From: Polaribacter marinaquae
GTDB lineage: Bacteria > Bacteroidota > Bacteroidia > Flavobacteriales > Flavobacteriaceae
Assembly (NCBI RefSeq): GCF_038019025.1
Contig: NZ_CP150496.1
Coordinates: 2,992,001-3,056,000, forward strand
DNA: 64,000 nt
Reading direction: 5' to 3'
Below are positions 48,578 through 57,538 of the stretch, piece by piece. Within the stretch, counting starts at the first letter, position 1, and every line of letters begins with the position of its first letter. A program made the translations under genes and the position numbers. Below the pieces are notes generated by a model. It was not told where the DNA came from and made no database searches. It worked only from the letters and a program-made list of their open reading frames with translations.

Positions 48578-49258
48578 TTACGGAGTTGTAGAAGATACCT
48601 GTAAAACTTTACCGTTATAAAATTTATTACCTGTTAAAGCAAAGTTATATATATAATCTGCCATTTCTGTAGCTGTTAAAGGTGCTTGATAATCAGGAAA
48701 AGCTTCTGCTAACATTTCTGTTTGTACGGCTCCTAAAGCCAAAACATTAAAAGCTATTTGTTGTTCTTTATATTCTTCTGCTAACAATTCTGATAAGGTA
48801 ATAACAGCACCTTTGGCAGATGAATATGCAGCCAATCCTGCAAACTTCATGCTTCCTTGAATTCCGCCCATAGAACTAACAGTAACTACATGACTTCCTT
48901 TCTTTAAATAAGGAATCATAATTTTTGTGATTTCTGCAACTGCAAATACATTTACTTTATAAACATCTAGAAAGTCGTTAGAAGAAAGCTCTGTAAAAGG
49001 TTTATTTACAAGTTTACCAGCATTGTTTATTAAAATATCTACACTTTGCCAATTGTTCTCTACAAATTCAGAAACTTTTTTTAAATCATTAGAGTTCGAT
49101 AAGTCAACAGAAATTACTGTAATATTTTTATGGTTATAGTTTAACAAAGGTTTTGTATTTCTAGACAAAGCCAAAACATTATGACCATTTTCTGCAAACT
49201 GTTTGGCAAGTTCAAAACCAATTCCTCTACTTGTACCTGTAATAACTACGTTTTTCAT
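48578..49258 (-). CDS. SDR family oxidoreductase
   Basis: This 226-residue short-chain dehydrogenase has the cofactor loop TGTSRGIGFELAKQF, LINNAGKLVN, the catalytic Ser in TVSSMGGIQGS and YSSAKGAV (Tyr and Lys). The Arg after TGTS suggests NADPH. The substrate is unknown. It is the first gene of a two-gene operon with the SprT-like gene. Confidence 0.9.
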   Translation of the reverse strand: MKNVVITGTSRGIGFELAKQFAENGHNVLALSRNTKPLLNYNHKNITVISVDLSNSNDLKKVSEFVENNWQSVDILINNAGKLVNKPFTELSSNDFLDVYKVNVFAVAEITKIMIPYLKKGSHVVTVSSMGGIQGSMKFAGLAAYSSAKGAVITLSELLAEEYKEQQIAFNVLALGAVQTEMLAEAFPDYQAPLTATEMADYIYNFALTGNKFYNGKVLQVSSTTP

Positions 49259-49322
49259 TATTTAAGTTTAAAGCAAGCAAATTAGGTATTTTTTCATACA
49301 TTTAAAGATAAAATTTATACAA

Positions 49323-50606
49323 ATGAAGAAATTACTTTTACTTTTTACAACACTTTTTATGTTACAAAACGTTAATGCACAAACAACATATATTTTATGC
49401 GGAAAATTATTAGATACAAAATCTGGTGTAATTTCTTCTAAAAAAACAATTGTTGTAAAAGGAGATAAAGTTTCTAAAATTTTAGATGGTTATGTTGCTC
49501 CTAAAAGTTCTACTGCAAATGTTATAGATTTAAAAGATAAAGTGGTTTTACCTGGTTTAATTGATTTTCATGTTCATATAGAGCAAGAATTTAATAGAAA
49601 TACAAGGCTGAATAATTATATTTTAAACGAGGCAGATGTTGCATTTAATTCTGTAGGTTTTGCAAAAACAACCTTATTAAATGGCTTTACATCTGTAAGA
49701 GATTTAGGCGGGACAGGTGTAAATATTTCTATAAAAAATGCTATAAATTCTGGTAAAATTATGGGACCAAGAGTTTTTACAGCGGGTAAATCTTTGGCAA
49801 CTACTGGTGGTCATGCAGATCCTACAAACGGAAGTAGTAGAAAACTAATTGGAAATCCTGGACCAAAAGAAGGTGTCGTAAATTCTGTAGATGATGCAAA
49901 AAAAGCTGTTAGACAGCGTTATAAAAACGGAGCAGATTGTATAAAAATAACAGCAACAGGAGGTGTTTTAAGTGTTGCAAAATCAGGCGATAATCCGCAG
50001 TTTACAATAGAAGAGATTAAAGCTATTTGTGAAACGGCTGAAGATTATGGAATGCATGTTGCTGCGCACGCGCACGGAGATGAAGGAATGAAAAGAGCAA
50101 TAATAGGAGGTGTTAAAACCATAGAACACGGAACTTATATGAGTGAAGGGACAATGGGGTTAATGAAAAAACACGATACATATTTAGTGCCAACAATTAC
50201 TGCAGGTAAAGAAGTAGAAGAGAAAGCTAAAATTGAAGGTTTTTATCCAGAAATAGTTGTTCCTAAAGCTTTAGCAGTTGGTCCACAGATTCAAGGAACT
50301 TTTGCAAAAGCGTATAAAAAAGGTGTTGGAATTGCTTTTGGTACAGATGCAGGTGTTTTTAAGCATGGTAATAATGGTAAAGAATTTGGTTTTATGGTTG
50401 AGGCCGGTATGCCAGCTATAGAAGCAATTCAATCTGCAACAATTACAAATGCGATGTTATTAAAGATGTCAGATGAAATTGGTCAGATTCAAAAAGGATT
50501 TTATGCAGATATTATAGCTGTAGATGAAGATCCAACAAAAAACATTAACACAATGGAAAATGTAGTTTTTGTGATGAAAAACGGTGTTGTTTACAAGGAA
50601 AAATAG
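49323..50606 (+). CDS. Secreted metal-dependent amidohydrolase (imidazolonepropionase/prolidase-like)
   Basis: This 427-residue protein has a signal peptide (KLLLLFTTLFMLQNVNAQ) and the amidohydrolase TIM barrel. Metal ligands are HVH in GLIDFHVHIE, the Lys in CIKITATGG, His in AAHAHGDEG and EHGTYM, and the Asp in FGTDAGVFKHG. Members cleave Xaa-Pro or Xaa-Arg dipeptides or similar amides. The start at 49323 gives the signal directly. A decayed membrane-protein gene follows on the same strand. Confidence 0.85.
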   Translation: MKKLLLLFTTLFMLQNVNAQTTYILCGKLLDTKSGVISSKKTIVVKGDKVSKILDGYVAPKSSTANVIDLKDKVVLPGLIDFHVHIEQEFNRNTRLNNYILNEADVAFNSVGFAKTTLLNGFTSVRDLGGTGVNISIKNAINSGKIMGPRVFTAGKSLATTGGHADPTNGSSRKLIGNPGPKEGVVNSVDDAKKAVRQRYKNGADCIKITATGGVLSVAKSGDNPQFTIEEIKAICETAEDYGMHVAAHAHGDEGMKRAIIGGVKTIEHGTYMSEGTMGLMKKHDTYLVPTITAGKEVEEKAKIEGFYPEIVVPKALAVGPQIQGTFAKAYKKGVGIAFGTDAGVFKHGNNGKEFGFMVEAGMPAIEAIQSATITNAMLLKMSDEIGQIQKGFYADIIAVDEDPTKNINTMENVVFVMKNGVVYKEK

Positions 50607-50654
50607 CTCTTGAAAAGCGTAACAAAAAAAAATGGGAAAGCCAAGTGCTTTAGA

Positions 50655-51649
50655 ATGAATAATAGTTTTTTTATGATTGGTAAAATTAATTTTCGAAGTA
50701 ATTTATTTGTTTTCGGTATTCCGTTATTAATGTTTCTATTATTGGTAACAATTACAAAAAGATCTAATCTTGTTTCAGAAATTTCAGTATTTGTACTTAT
50801 AGATTTGTTAATAACAGTTCCTTTTGTCTATTATTTATTAATTAGGAGTAAAGACATTTCTAATAAAACAATAATTATTGTTGCTTTGCTAGGTTCTTTT
50901 ATTGCGTGCTCTATTCTTCCAAAAGAAAATCTAAAAATTTATGCATTGCCCTTTGTTGAGGTTTTAGTTGTTTTTTTGTGATAATAAAAAGTAGTAGTGA
51001 ACTAAAAAAAGTAAAAGAAAACAAAAATAATTCTTTAGATTTTTATGAGATAGTTTAAAGAATTTGTACGAAAATAATGCCTCAAATTATAGGAAATATT
51101 CTAGCTGCTGAAATTTCTGTTGTTTATTACGGTCTTTTTAATTGGAGGAAGAGAAAGTTAAAAGAAAATGAGTTTTCTTATCATAAAGAAAGTACAGCTA
51201 ATAGTGTAATTCTGGGGTTTCTATTGGTTATTGTTGTAGAAGCGTTTGTAACACATTCTATGATAAAAGTGGGTAATAGCAAGGGGACATTTATTTTAAC
51301 GACCTTAAGTATTTATACCTTTTTACAAGTATTGGCGCTTATAAAATCTTTATCGAGAAGACCTGTTTTTATAGATTTAAAAAAGAAACAAGTAGTTTTA
51401 AAATTCGGCATTTTAGCAAATGCAATTATTCCTTTTGAAACAATTAAAGAGATAGAGGTTTCTACGAAAGAGTTTTCAGAAAAATCTCCAATAAAGTACT
51501 TTTCGCCGTTAGGAAGCTCATCAGGACATAATGTAATTATTTATTTGAATAAAAATATAAAGTTCGAAAGCTTTTACGGTTTTAAGAAGAAAGCAACGTC
51601 TTTGGCTGTTTTTATAGATGCTAAAAATGATTTTGTAAATTTAAATTAA
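50655..51649 (+). pseudogene. Hypothetical membrane protein gene, broken by a frameshift and a stop
   Basis: Two frames belong to one former gene of about 330 residues. The first part (50655-50981) is a membrane protein with three or four hydrophobic segments, ending VEVLVVFL. In the next frame, the sequence continues FFVIIKSSSELKKVKENKNN and LDFYEIV, is cut by TAA at 51056-51058, then runs RICTKIMPQIIGNILAAEIS and on to 51649. A one-base loss in the 7-T run at 50971-50977 and a Lys-to-stop change explain this. The last part holds two membrane segments and a PH-like domain (RPVFIDLKKKQVVLKFG). Translation from 51077 is still possible for a 190-residue remnant. Function unknown. Confidence 0.75.
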
Positions 51650-51660
51650 AAAAGAAATGA

Positions 51661-53175
51661 TTAATCATTAAAAATAATATGCTGATAAGCGCCAATATCA
51701 GGATTTGAAGTTCTGTCTACACCTAAGATATCAATATTAAAAGGAGTAGATAAAGCTTTATTTATAGCGTCACTATTCTCACCAATTATAAAATTACTTT
51801 TCTGAGTATCTTTAAAATTAGCATTTCCGTTTAAAATAATATCACTGTAATTTGTGTTGTTGTTAAAGTCTAGTTCTGTAATGCCTTCAAAAGAATTATT
51901 GGTATCATTAAAACGAATCATACAATTTTTGATGGCATAATTAAATAAACTCCCATTATTTAAATTATCTAAAATAAACTCTATATTATTATTGCCTTCA
52001 AAAATACAATTGGTAAAATTTGCAGCTTTTAAATCTCTAGTTTCTGCAATTTCTTCTCCACTTTCATTTGTATAGGTAAAAAAGTTATTTACTAACACGG
52101 CTGGTAATTGTCTTATTCCATTGTTCCAATAATTTGCGAAAGTACTGTGGGTAAAATTATAAGTTCCTCCAATGGTAGCGGCCAAAGAGGCTTGACCTGC
52201 AGAACCAATTACAACATTATTTCCTTCAATATTTGTTTCTCTAGCTAAAATTCCGAAGTTAGAATGGTTGTAGATTTCGGTATTTTCTAATTTTAAAGTT
52301 GGCGATGTACTGCTGCCTATACTATCAATTAAAATTCCGATGATACCATTTTTTATAATTGTGTTTTTTATTTCGTTTTCTGTACTTCCGGCTCGCATCC
52401 AAAGAGTTCCCCATTGTCCAGGAATTTCACTAAAACTATTTTCTAGTCTATCACCTTCAAAAATAACTTTATCATTAAGAGTTCCGTTTACTTTTAAGGT
52501 AGCTTTATTGTCTACGATTAAACCCGAATTATCATGAAAATGAACTCTTGCACCAGCTTCTATAGTAAGTGTTTTATTTGCAGGTACCGCAGCATAACCA
52601 TAAATTACAGTTGGTTTTGTTTTATTAAAAATAAGTTCATCATCATTTAAAAAACGACCTTTAATTGTCGTTGGTTCTCCGTCTAAAGTTAAACTATCAA
52701 TTTTCATAGAGATAGCATCTTTACCCGGATAAATAAAGTTTGCATCTTCAACCAAAGTAACCAAATCTACGTTTTGTTCTTTATCTCCGTTATCAAATAA
52801 AATTCTGTCTGTATACAGCGGATTTGTTTCTGCCGAAACATCTACTGTGGTTTCTATAAATACGTAGATACTATCTTTAGCAAGTATATCTATATTATTA
52901 AATGTTTTACCGGCAATACCATCTACGTTTAATCTATAATTAGAACTGTTTCCTTTTTCTAAAGTAATATAAGGAATGGTGATTGCATTATTACTTCTAT
53001 TATATACTTTTAAATTATAAGTTGCAGAACCAATATTTGTAAAAACAGTATCTAAAAAAACGGTGTCTTTAGAAAATTCTAAAGCTCCAAAACTTTCTAT
53101 TGTAGAGAAATCTTTTCTGCAAGAACTTACAGAAATTAAAGCAATACAAATAACGAAAGAAATAAAATAACGCAT
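51661..53175 (-). CDS. Beta-helix lipoprotein
   Basis: This 504-residue protein has a lipoprotein signal (ICIALISVSSCRKDFSTIES). A first part resembles a HYDIN/ASH-type Ig domain (SKDTVFLDTVFTNIGSATYN), followed by a right-handed parallel beta-helix typified by repeated IIKNGIIGILIDS, LENTEIYNHSNFGILARETN and FTNCIFEGNNNIEF. Such surface lipoproteins of Bacteroidota are of unknown role. It ends 12 bases from the stop of the decayed gene and 50 bp after the glutaminyl cyclase start. Confidence 0.75.
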   Translation of the reverse strand: MRYFISFVICIALISVSSCRKDFSTIESFGALEFSKDTVFLDTVFTNIGSATYNLKVYNRSNNAITIPYITLEKGNSSNYRLNVDGIAGKTFNNIDILAKDSIYVFIETTVDVSAETNPLYTDRILFDNGDKEQNVDLVTLVEDANFIYPGKDAISMKIDSLTLDGEPTTIKGRFLNDDELIFNKTKPTVIYGYAAVPANKTLTIEAGARVHFHDNSGLIVDNKATLKVNGTLNDKVIFEGDRLENSFSEIPGQWGTLWMRAGSTENEIKNTIIKNGIIGILIDSIGSSTSPTLKLENTEIYNHSNFGILARETNIEGNNVVIGSAGQASLAATIGGTYNFTHSTFANYWNNGIRQLPAVLVNNFFTYTNESGEEIAETRDLKAANFTNCIFEGNNNIEFILDNLNNGSLFNYAIKNCMIRFNDTNNSFEGITELDFNNNTNYSDIILNGNANFKDTQKSNFIIGENSDAINKALSTPFNIDILGVDRTSNPDIGAYQHIIFND

Positions 53176-53225
53176 AAATTAATGTTTTGTAAGTATAAGT
53201 TCTTATATACGTAAAAGTAATATAA

Positions 53226-54266
53226 TTATTGCTTAACCAATTCTATTTCAAATAATTTGCCCCAATATTTACCGGTAACAAACAATCTGTTATTTTCTGC
53301 ATCGTATGCAATACCATTTAAAACCTCATCGTTTTCTACTAATTTCTGAGTTTTAGACATCACTTTTTCTAAACCTCTTAAGTCGCCTAAACCTTCTACA
53401 ATACCAGTTTCTGCATTAATAATTGCAATGGTGTTTTTTTGATACTTATTAGCGTAAATTTTACCATTAACTAACTCTAATTCGTTTAGATAATTTACAG
53501 AACGATCATTAGTATATGCTTGTATAAAACGTTTTTCTTTAAGTGTGTTTGGGTCTAGAAACCAAATTTTATCAGAACCATCAGATTTTATAAGTTCTTT
53601 ATCGCTGTGCGTTAAACCCCAACCTTCTTTACTTTTATTGTAAGCAAATTCCTTTTCTAATTCAAAAGTTTCTAAATCGTAAACAAAACCTTTGTTACTT
53701 TCCCAGGTAAGCCAAATTATTTTGTCATCCACAATTGTCATTCCTTCACCAAAATATTTGTTGTCTAAATCTATTTTTTGTAAAACTTTACCCGTTTTTA
53801 TATCTACTTTTCTAAGAGTAGATTCACCTCTACGACCCGTAGTTTCATATAAATAACCCTTATAAAATTCTAGCCCTTGTGTGTAAGCTTTTGTGTCGTG
53901 CGGATATTCATTAATAATTTTAAATTTATAGATGGCAGGTTTTGTATTGGCAAAAACTTCAATAAATCCATTCGTTTTTTTAGTTTTACCATCAAAAAAA
54001 GCAAGTGCATTTACAGCATGTTTACCTACACCCAAATCTTTGGTATTTATGGTAGCAGTATTACCGTTACTTTCTACTTGTTTACCGTTTACGTAAAATT
54101 GTACTTTTTCAATTTCTTTGCTGTCTTTTTCTGTTAGTTTTAAGGTAACAGATTCATTTAAAACAGCTTTATTTGGTTTTTCTAGAATAAATTTATAATC
54201 ATTAGAACAAGATATTGTTAAAAATAACGTTGTTAAAAGTGTTACTAAAGTAGAAAATTTCTTCAT
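53226..54266 (-). CDS. Glutaminyl-peptide cyclotransferase (lipoprotein)
   Basis: This 346-residue protein has a lipoprotein signal (TTLFLTISCSNDYKF), an Ig-like N-terminal domain to about residue 100, then the five-bladed propeller of glutamine cyclotransferases: INEYPHDTKAYTQGLEFYKG, LYETTGRRGESTLRKVD, and ELVNGKIYANKYQKNTIAII, NGIAYDAENNRLFVTGKYW. It makes N-terminal pyroglutamate on exported proteins. That matters here because many Bacteroidota signal-peptide cuts, including several in this window, expose Gln. Confidence 0.85.
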   Translation of the reverse strand: MKKFSTLVTLLTTLFLTISCSNDYKFILEKPNKAVLNESVTLKLTEKDSKEIEKVQFYVNGKQVESNGNTATINTKDLGVGKHAVNALAFFDGKTKKTNGFIEVFANTKPAIYKFKIINEYPHDTKAYTQGLEFYKGYLYETTGRRGESTLRKVDIKTGKVLQKIDLDNKYFGEGMTIVDDKIIWLTWESNKGFVYDLETFELEKEFAYNKSKEGWGLTHSDKELIKSDGSDKIWFLDPNTLKEKRFIQAYTNDRSVNYLNELELVNGKIYANKYQKNTIAIINAETGIVEGLGDLRGLEKVMSKTQKLVENDEVLNGIAYDAENNRLFVTGKYWGKLFEIELVKQ

Positions 54267-54388
54267 TATTTATATAGATTTCAATATATTAGAACGTAAA
54301 GATTCAAAAAAATCAGCATAAAAAACAACTTTTATGTATTAAAAGAAGCATAAAAAAGAACTTTATTAAAATAAAAACAATTTATTTA

Positions 54389-54418
54389 TTTGTAAATTAA
54401 AAAATAAGCTTAAATTTG
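54389..54418 (+). promoter_or_regulatory. Promoter of rpmE2
   Basis: TTTG (54389-54392), an 18-base spacer and TAAATTTG (54411-54418) match the Bacteroidota consensus. Transcription should begin near 54425, leaving a leader of about 95 bases. Confidence 0.75.
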
Positions 54419-54422
54419 CATC

Positions 54423-54481
54423 CTCAAAATAGTTATTAACAGCTATTTAGAATTTTGAGTAAAACTTTACCAACTTTACTC
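54423..54481 (+). promoter_or_regulatory. Two-hairpin leader before rpmE2
   Basis: CTCAAAAT/ATTTTGAG (54423-54430 and 54452-54459) encloses a small AATAG/CTATT stem. GAGTAAA/TTTACTC (54457-54463 and 54475-54481) forms a second hairpin. The two share the bases GAG at 54457-54459, so they overlap and may compete. The site, directly in the leader of a ribosomal protein gene, suggests L31 autoregulation or a zinc response; neither can be shown here. Confidence 0.45.
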
Positions 54482-54518
54482 TTACAAACATAACATTAAA
54501 GTATTAAATATATTAAAA

Positions 54519-54770
54519 ATGAAAAAAGGAATTCATCCAGAAAATTATAGACTGATTGCTTTTAAAGACATGTCCAACGGAGACGTATTTTTAACGCGTT
54601 CTACTGCAGATACAAAAGAAACTTTAGACGTTGATGGTGTAGAGTATCCTTTAGTAAAATTAGAGATTTCTAGAACTTCTCACCCATTTTACACTGGTAA
54701 ATCTAAACTTATTGATGCTGCAGGACGTATTGACAAGTTCAAAAACAAATATGCAAAATTTAAGAAATAA
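54519..54770 (+). CDS. rpmE2: 50S ribosomal protein bL31, type B (zinc-free)
   Basis: An 83-residue bL31 of the type [34 protein letters not shown] and [20 protein letters not shown]. The CxxC zinc motif of the type A form is absent. Such paralogues are often under Zur control elsewhere; I see no clear Zur box. The gene is monocistronic with its own promoter, a two-hairpin leader and a terminator. Confidence 0.96.
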   Translation: MKKGIHPENYRLIAFKDMSNGDVFLTRSTADTKETLDVDGVEYPLVKLEISRTSHPFYTGKSKLIDAAGRIDKFKNKYAKFKK

Positions 54771-54800
54771 TTTTCTTAAGTTTTTCAAACATATAAAAAG

Positions 54801-54830
54801 CTCTAACATTAATTTGTTAGAGTTTTTTTT
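54801..54830 (+). terminator. Intrinsic terminator after rpmE2
   Basis: CTCTAACA (54801-54808) pairs with TGTTAGAG (54815-54822) across TTAATT, followed by eight T. A different element starts at once after the T-run. Confidence 0.88.
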
Positions 54831-54916
54831 GGGGCGTTACCTTACAGGTCGGGCTTTACTTTTCAATCTTTTTATTCATTCTTCATAAAAAGGATTTCCA
54901 ATTCAATCCCTAACGC
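54831..54916. repeat. REP-like imperfect palindrome in intergenic space
   Basis: An 86-base GC-richer segment stands in an AT-rich gap. Its ends hold GCGTTA (54834-54839) and TAACGC (54911-54916), which are complementary. Inside, AATCTTTTTAT (54865-54875) faces ATAAAAAGGATT (54885-54896) with one bulge around the loop TCATTCTTC. It encodes nothing. I recall similar sequences with the motif GGTCGGGCTTT between genes of other flavobacteria, which points to a dispersed REP/MITE-like element; only one copy is in this window, so repetition is not shown. Confidence 0.5.
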
Positions 54917-54993
54917 AAACTATTTGCCAAAGCAAGTACAATTTTCGTGCTAATTTCATTATTTTTAAACCTTTTTAAAATATACTTTATATA

Positions 54994-56502
54994 ATGAGAA
55001 ATACCATACTTGCAATATTATTTGCAATCACAATTTTAGCTGGAGTTTTAGTTTATTTTATTCCTCAAATAGGCACAATAATATTACTATCAATATCTGG
55101 TTTGCTAAGTTTAATTGCTATTTATGATAGTTTACAAACCAAACACTCGTTATTAAGAGCATTTCCGTTAGTAGCTCGTTTACGTTGGTTTTTCGAAGAA
55201 GAAAGAGATAAAATTCAGCAATATTTTATAGAAGACAATTTAAACGGAACTCCCATAAATAGAGAAAAAAGAAGTATTGTTTATCAAAGATCTAAATTAG
55301 AAAAAGAAACCATTCCTTTTGGTACACAACATAATGTTTATAAAAAAGGATATGAATTTGTAAAACATTCACTTTTTCCTACTGCACACCACGATATAAT
55401 TGGCGATAAAATTACTTTTGGTTCAGATAAGTGTACTCAAAAATATAAAAGTTCTATCATAAATATTTCTGCAATGTCTTTTGGTTCGCTTAGTAAAAAT
55501 GCAGTTATGGCGTTAAATCAAGGAGCAAAAATGGGCGATTTTGCACATAATACTGGCGAAGGTGGAATTTCTCCTTATCATTTACAAGGCGGTGATTTAA
55601 TTTTTCAAGTAGGAACGGGTTATTTTGGTGCAGGAAAATCTATAAATGGCAAACGTGTTTTTGATGATGAAATTTTCAAAAAAAATGCTGTTAGACCAGA
55701 GGTTAAAATGATTGAAATTAAGTTTTCTCAAGGTGCAAAACCAGGTCATGGCGGAATTTTACCAGCTAAAAAAAACACACAAGAAATCGCAGAAATTAGA
55801 TCTGTAACTCCGGGTACTCAAGTTGATTCTCCTCCAGGTCATTCGGCATTTTCTAACTATGATGAGTTAATTCAGTTTATTCAAAAAGTAAGAGAGTTAG
55901 CGAATGGTAAACCTGTCGGAATTAAATTATGTGTTGGTGATAACCAAGAAATATCAGAAATGATTACTGCATTTGCAACGCATAATAATTACCCAGATTT
56001 TATTTCTGTTGATGGTGGAGAAGGAGGAACTGGTTCTGCTCCTTTAGAATTTACAAATTACATTGGTACGCCTTTAATAGAAGGTTTGGTTTTTATCAAT
56101 AAACAATTATTAAAACACAACTTAAAAAATCAAATTAAAATAATTGCAAGTGGTAAAGCCGTAGATGCTTTTGATGTGGTAAAATATCTAGCTTTAGGTG
56201 CAGATGCTGTTGGTATGGCAAGAAGTTTTATGTTAAGCTTAGGTTGCATTCAAGCAAGAGAATGTAATTTAGATACTTGCCCAGTTGGTGTTGCAACCCA
56301 AGATGAAGATTTGGTGAAAGCGCTTGTTGTAGAGAAGAAAAATGTTCGAGTAAAAAATTATCATTCAAAAACGGTAGTAGCAATTAAAGAAATTATTGCA
56401 GCTTTAGGTTTGCATTCTATTTCCGAATTAGCACCAAACCATATTTTTAGAAGAAGGAAAGATGAAGAGGTAGTTAGTTTAGATGAAGTTTATTACAACT
56501 AA
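54994..56502 (+). CDS. FMN-binding glutamate synthase family protein
   Basis: A 502-residue protein with two N-terminal membrane helices (residues 4-45) and then the FMN/TIM-barrel domain of glutamate synthase: INISAMSFGSLSKNAVMALN, GEGGISPYHLQGGDLIFQVG, KPGHGGILPAKK, VDGGEGGTGSAP and IIASGKAVDAFDVVKYLALGAD. The Cys cluster LGCIQARECNLDTCPVGVAT suits an Fe-S site. It lacks the glutaminase and central domains of GltB, so its true electron acceptor and substrate are unknown. It is ten bases from ypdA and likely co-transcribed. Confidence 0.85.
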   Translation: MRNTILAILFAITILAGVLVYFIPQIGTIILLSISGLLSLIAIYDSLQTKHSLLRAFPLVARLRWFFEEERDKIQQYFIEDNLNGTPINREKRSIVYQRSKLEKETIPFGTQHNVYKKGYEFVKHSLFPTAHHDIIGDKITFGSDKCTQKYKSSIINISAMSFGSLSKNAVMALNQGAKMGDFAHNTGEGGISPYHLQGGDLIFQVGTGYFGAGKSINGKRVFDDEIFKKNAVRPEVKMIEIKFSQGAKPGHGGILPAKKNTQEIAEIRSVTPGTQVDSPPGHSAFSNYDELIQFIQKVRELANGKPVGIKLCVGDNQEISEMITAFATHNNYPDFISVDGGEGGTGSAPLEFTNYIGTPLIEGLVFINKQLLKHNLKNQIKIIASGKAVDAFDVVKYLALGADAVGMARSFMLSLGCIQARECNLDTCPVGVATQDEDLVKALVVEKKNVRVKNYHSKTVVAIKEIIAALGLHSISELAPNHIFRRRKDEEVVSLDEVYYN

Positions 56503-56512
56503 AAATAGTTTT

Positions 56513-57472
56513 ATGAATTTGTATGATGTTATTATTGTTGGCGGAGGCCCAATAGGAATTGCTTGTGGTTTAGAAGCTAAAAAGAAAGGATTAAAATATC
56601 TAATTATAGAAAAAGGTCCAATTGTAAATTCTCTATACAATTATCCTGTTAACATGCAGTTTTTTTCTTCTTCAGAAAAATTAGAAATAGACAATATTCC
56701 ATTTATAAGTAAAGAAGCCAAACCAAGAAGAAACGAAGCTTTGGAGTACTATAGAAGAATTGTAACTTCAAATAAATTAAAATTACATTTATTTGAAACG
56801 GTAAATTCTATAGATAAAAATGAAAAGGAGTTTACATTAAATACTTCAAAAAATACATACAAAGCAACTAATATTATAATTGCAACTGGCTTTTACGATC
56901 TGCCAAATACTATGGATGTTGAAGGTGAAAATCTACCTAAGGTTTCCCATTATTATAACGATCCTCATTTTTATGCAGGTCAGAAATTAGCTGTAATCGG
57001 TGCAAGTAATTCTTCTGTTGATGCTGCATTAGAATGTTACAGAAAAGGTGCTGAGGTAACTTTAATAGTTAGAGGAGAAGAAATTGGGCAACGTGTAAAG
57101 TACTGGGTAAGACCAGATATTATTAATAGAATTAAAGAAGGAAGTATAAACGTTTTTTACAATACAACAGTGAAAGAAATTACAGATAAAAATGTAATTG
57201 TAAATACTAAAAATGGTATTAAAACAATAGAAAATGATTTTGTATTAGCCTTAACTGGTTATAAACCAAATTTTAAATTTTTAGAACATGTAGGTGTTCA
57301 GTTTTCTAAAGACGATAAGAAAATACCCGTATATAATGATGAAACTATGGAAACAAATGTAAAAGGTGTTTATTTAGCTGGAGTAATTTGTGGAGGTTTA
57401 GAAACTCATAAATGGTTTATAGAAAATTCTAGAATTCATGCAAAAATGATTGTAGATGATATTGTCCAATAA
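56513..57472 (+). CDS. ypdA: YpdA family putative bacillithiol disulfide reductase
   Basis: A 319-residue flavoprotein from the ATG at 56513; an in-frame start at 56483 would overlap the previous gene and lacks the Rossmann fit. It has VIIVGGGPIGIACGLEAKKK (FAD), the YpdA-type segment NYPVNMQFFSSSEKLEI, IIATGFYDLPN, the NADPH loop VIGASNSSVDAALECYRKG and VYLAGVICGG. No CxxC redox pair is present, unlike thioredoxin reductase. YpdA reduces oxidised bacillithiol in Firmicutes; some Bacteroidota make bacillithiol. Confidence 0.85.
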   Translation: MNLYDVIIVGGGPIGIACGLEAKKKGLKYLIIEKGPIVNSLYNYPVNMQFFSSSEKLEIDNIPFISKEAKPRRNEALEYYRRIVTSNKLKLHLFETVNSIDKNEKEFTLNTSKNTYKATNIIIATGFYDLPNTMDVEGENLPKVSHYYNDPHFYAGQKLAVIGASNSSVDAALECYRKGAEVTLIVRGEEIGQRVKYWVRPDIINRIKEGSINVFYNTTVKEITDKNVIVNTKNGIKTIENDFVLALTGYKPNFKFLEHVGVQFSKDDKKIPVYNDETMETNVKGVYLAGVICGGLETHKWFIENSRIHAKMIVDDIVQ

Positions 57473-57487
57473 AAAATTTATAAAATA

Positions 57488-57519
57488 AAAAACCACCTAG
57501 ATTTTAGGTGGTTTTTTTT
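57488..57519. terminator. Bidirectional terminator between ypdA and gcvP
   Basis: AACCACCTA (57491-57499) pairs with TAGGTGGTT (57505-57513) around GATTT. An A-run precedes and a T-run follows, and it sits between convergent stops, so it can end both transcripts. Confidence 0.88.
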
Positions 57520-57538
57520 ATAATTATTTAATCAATTA

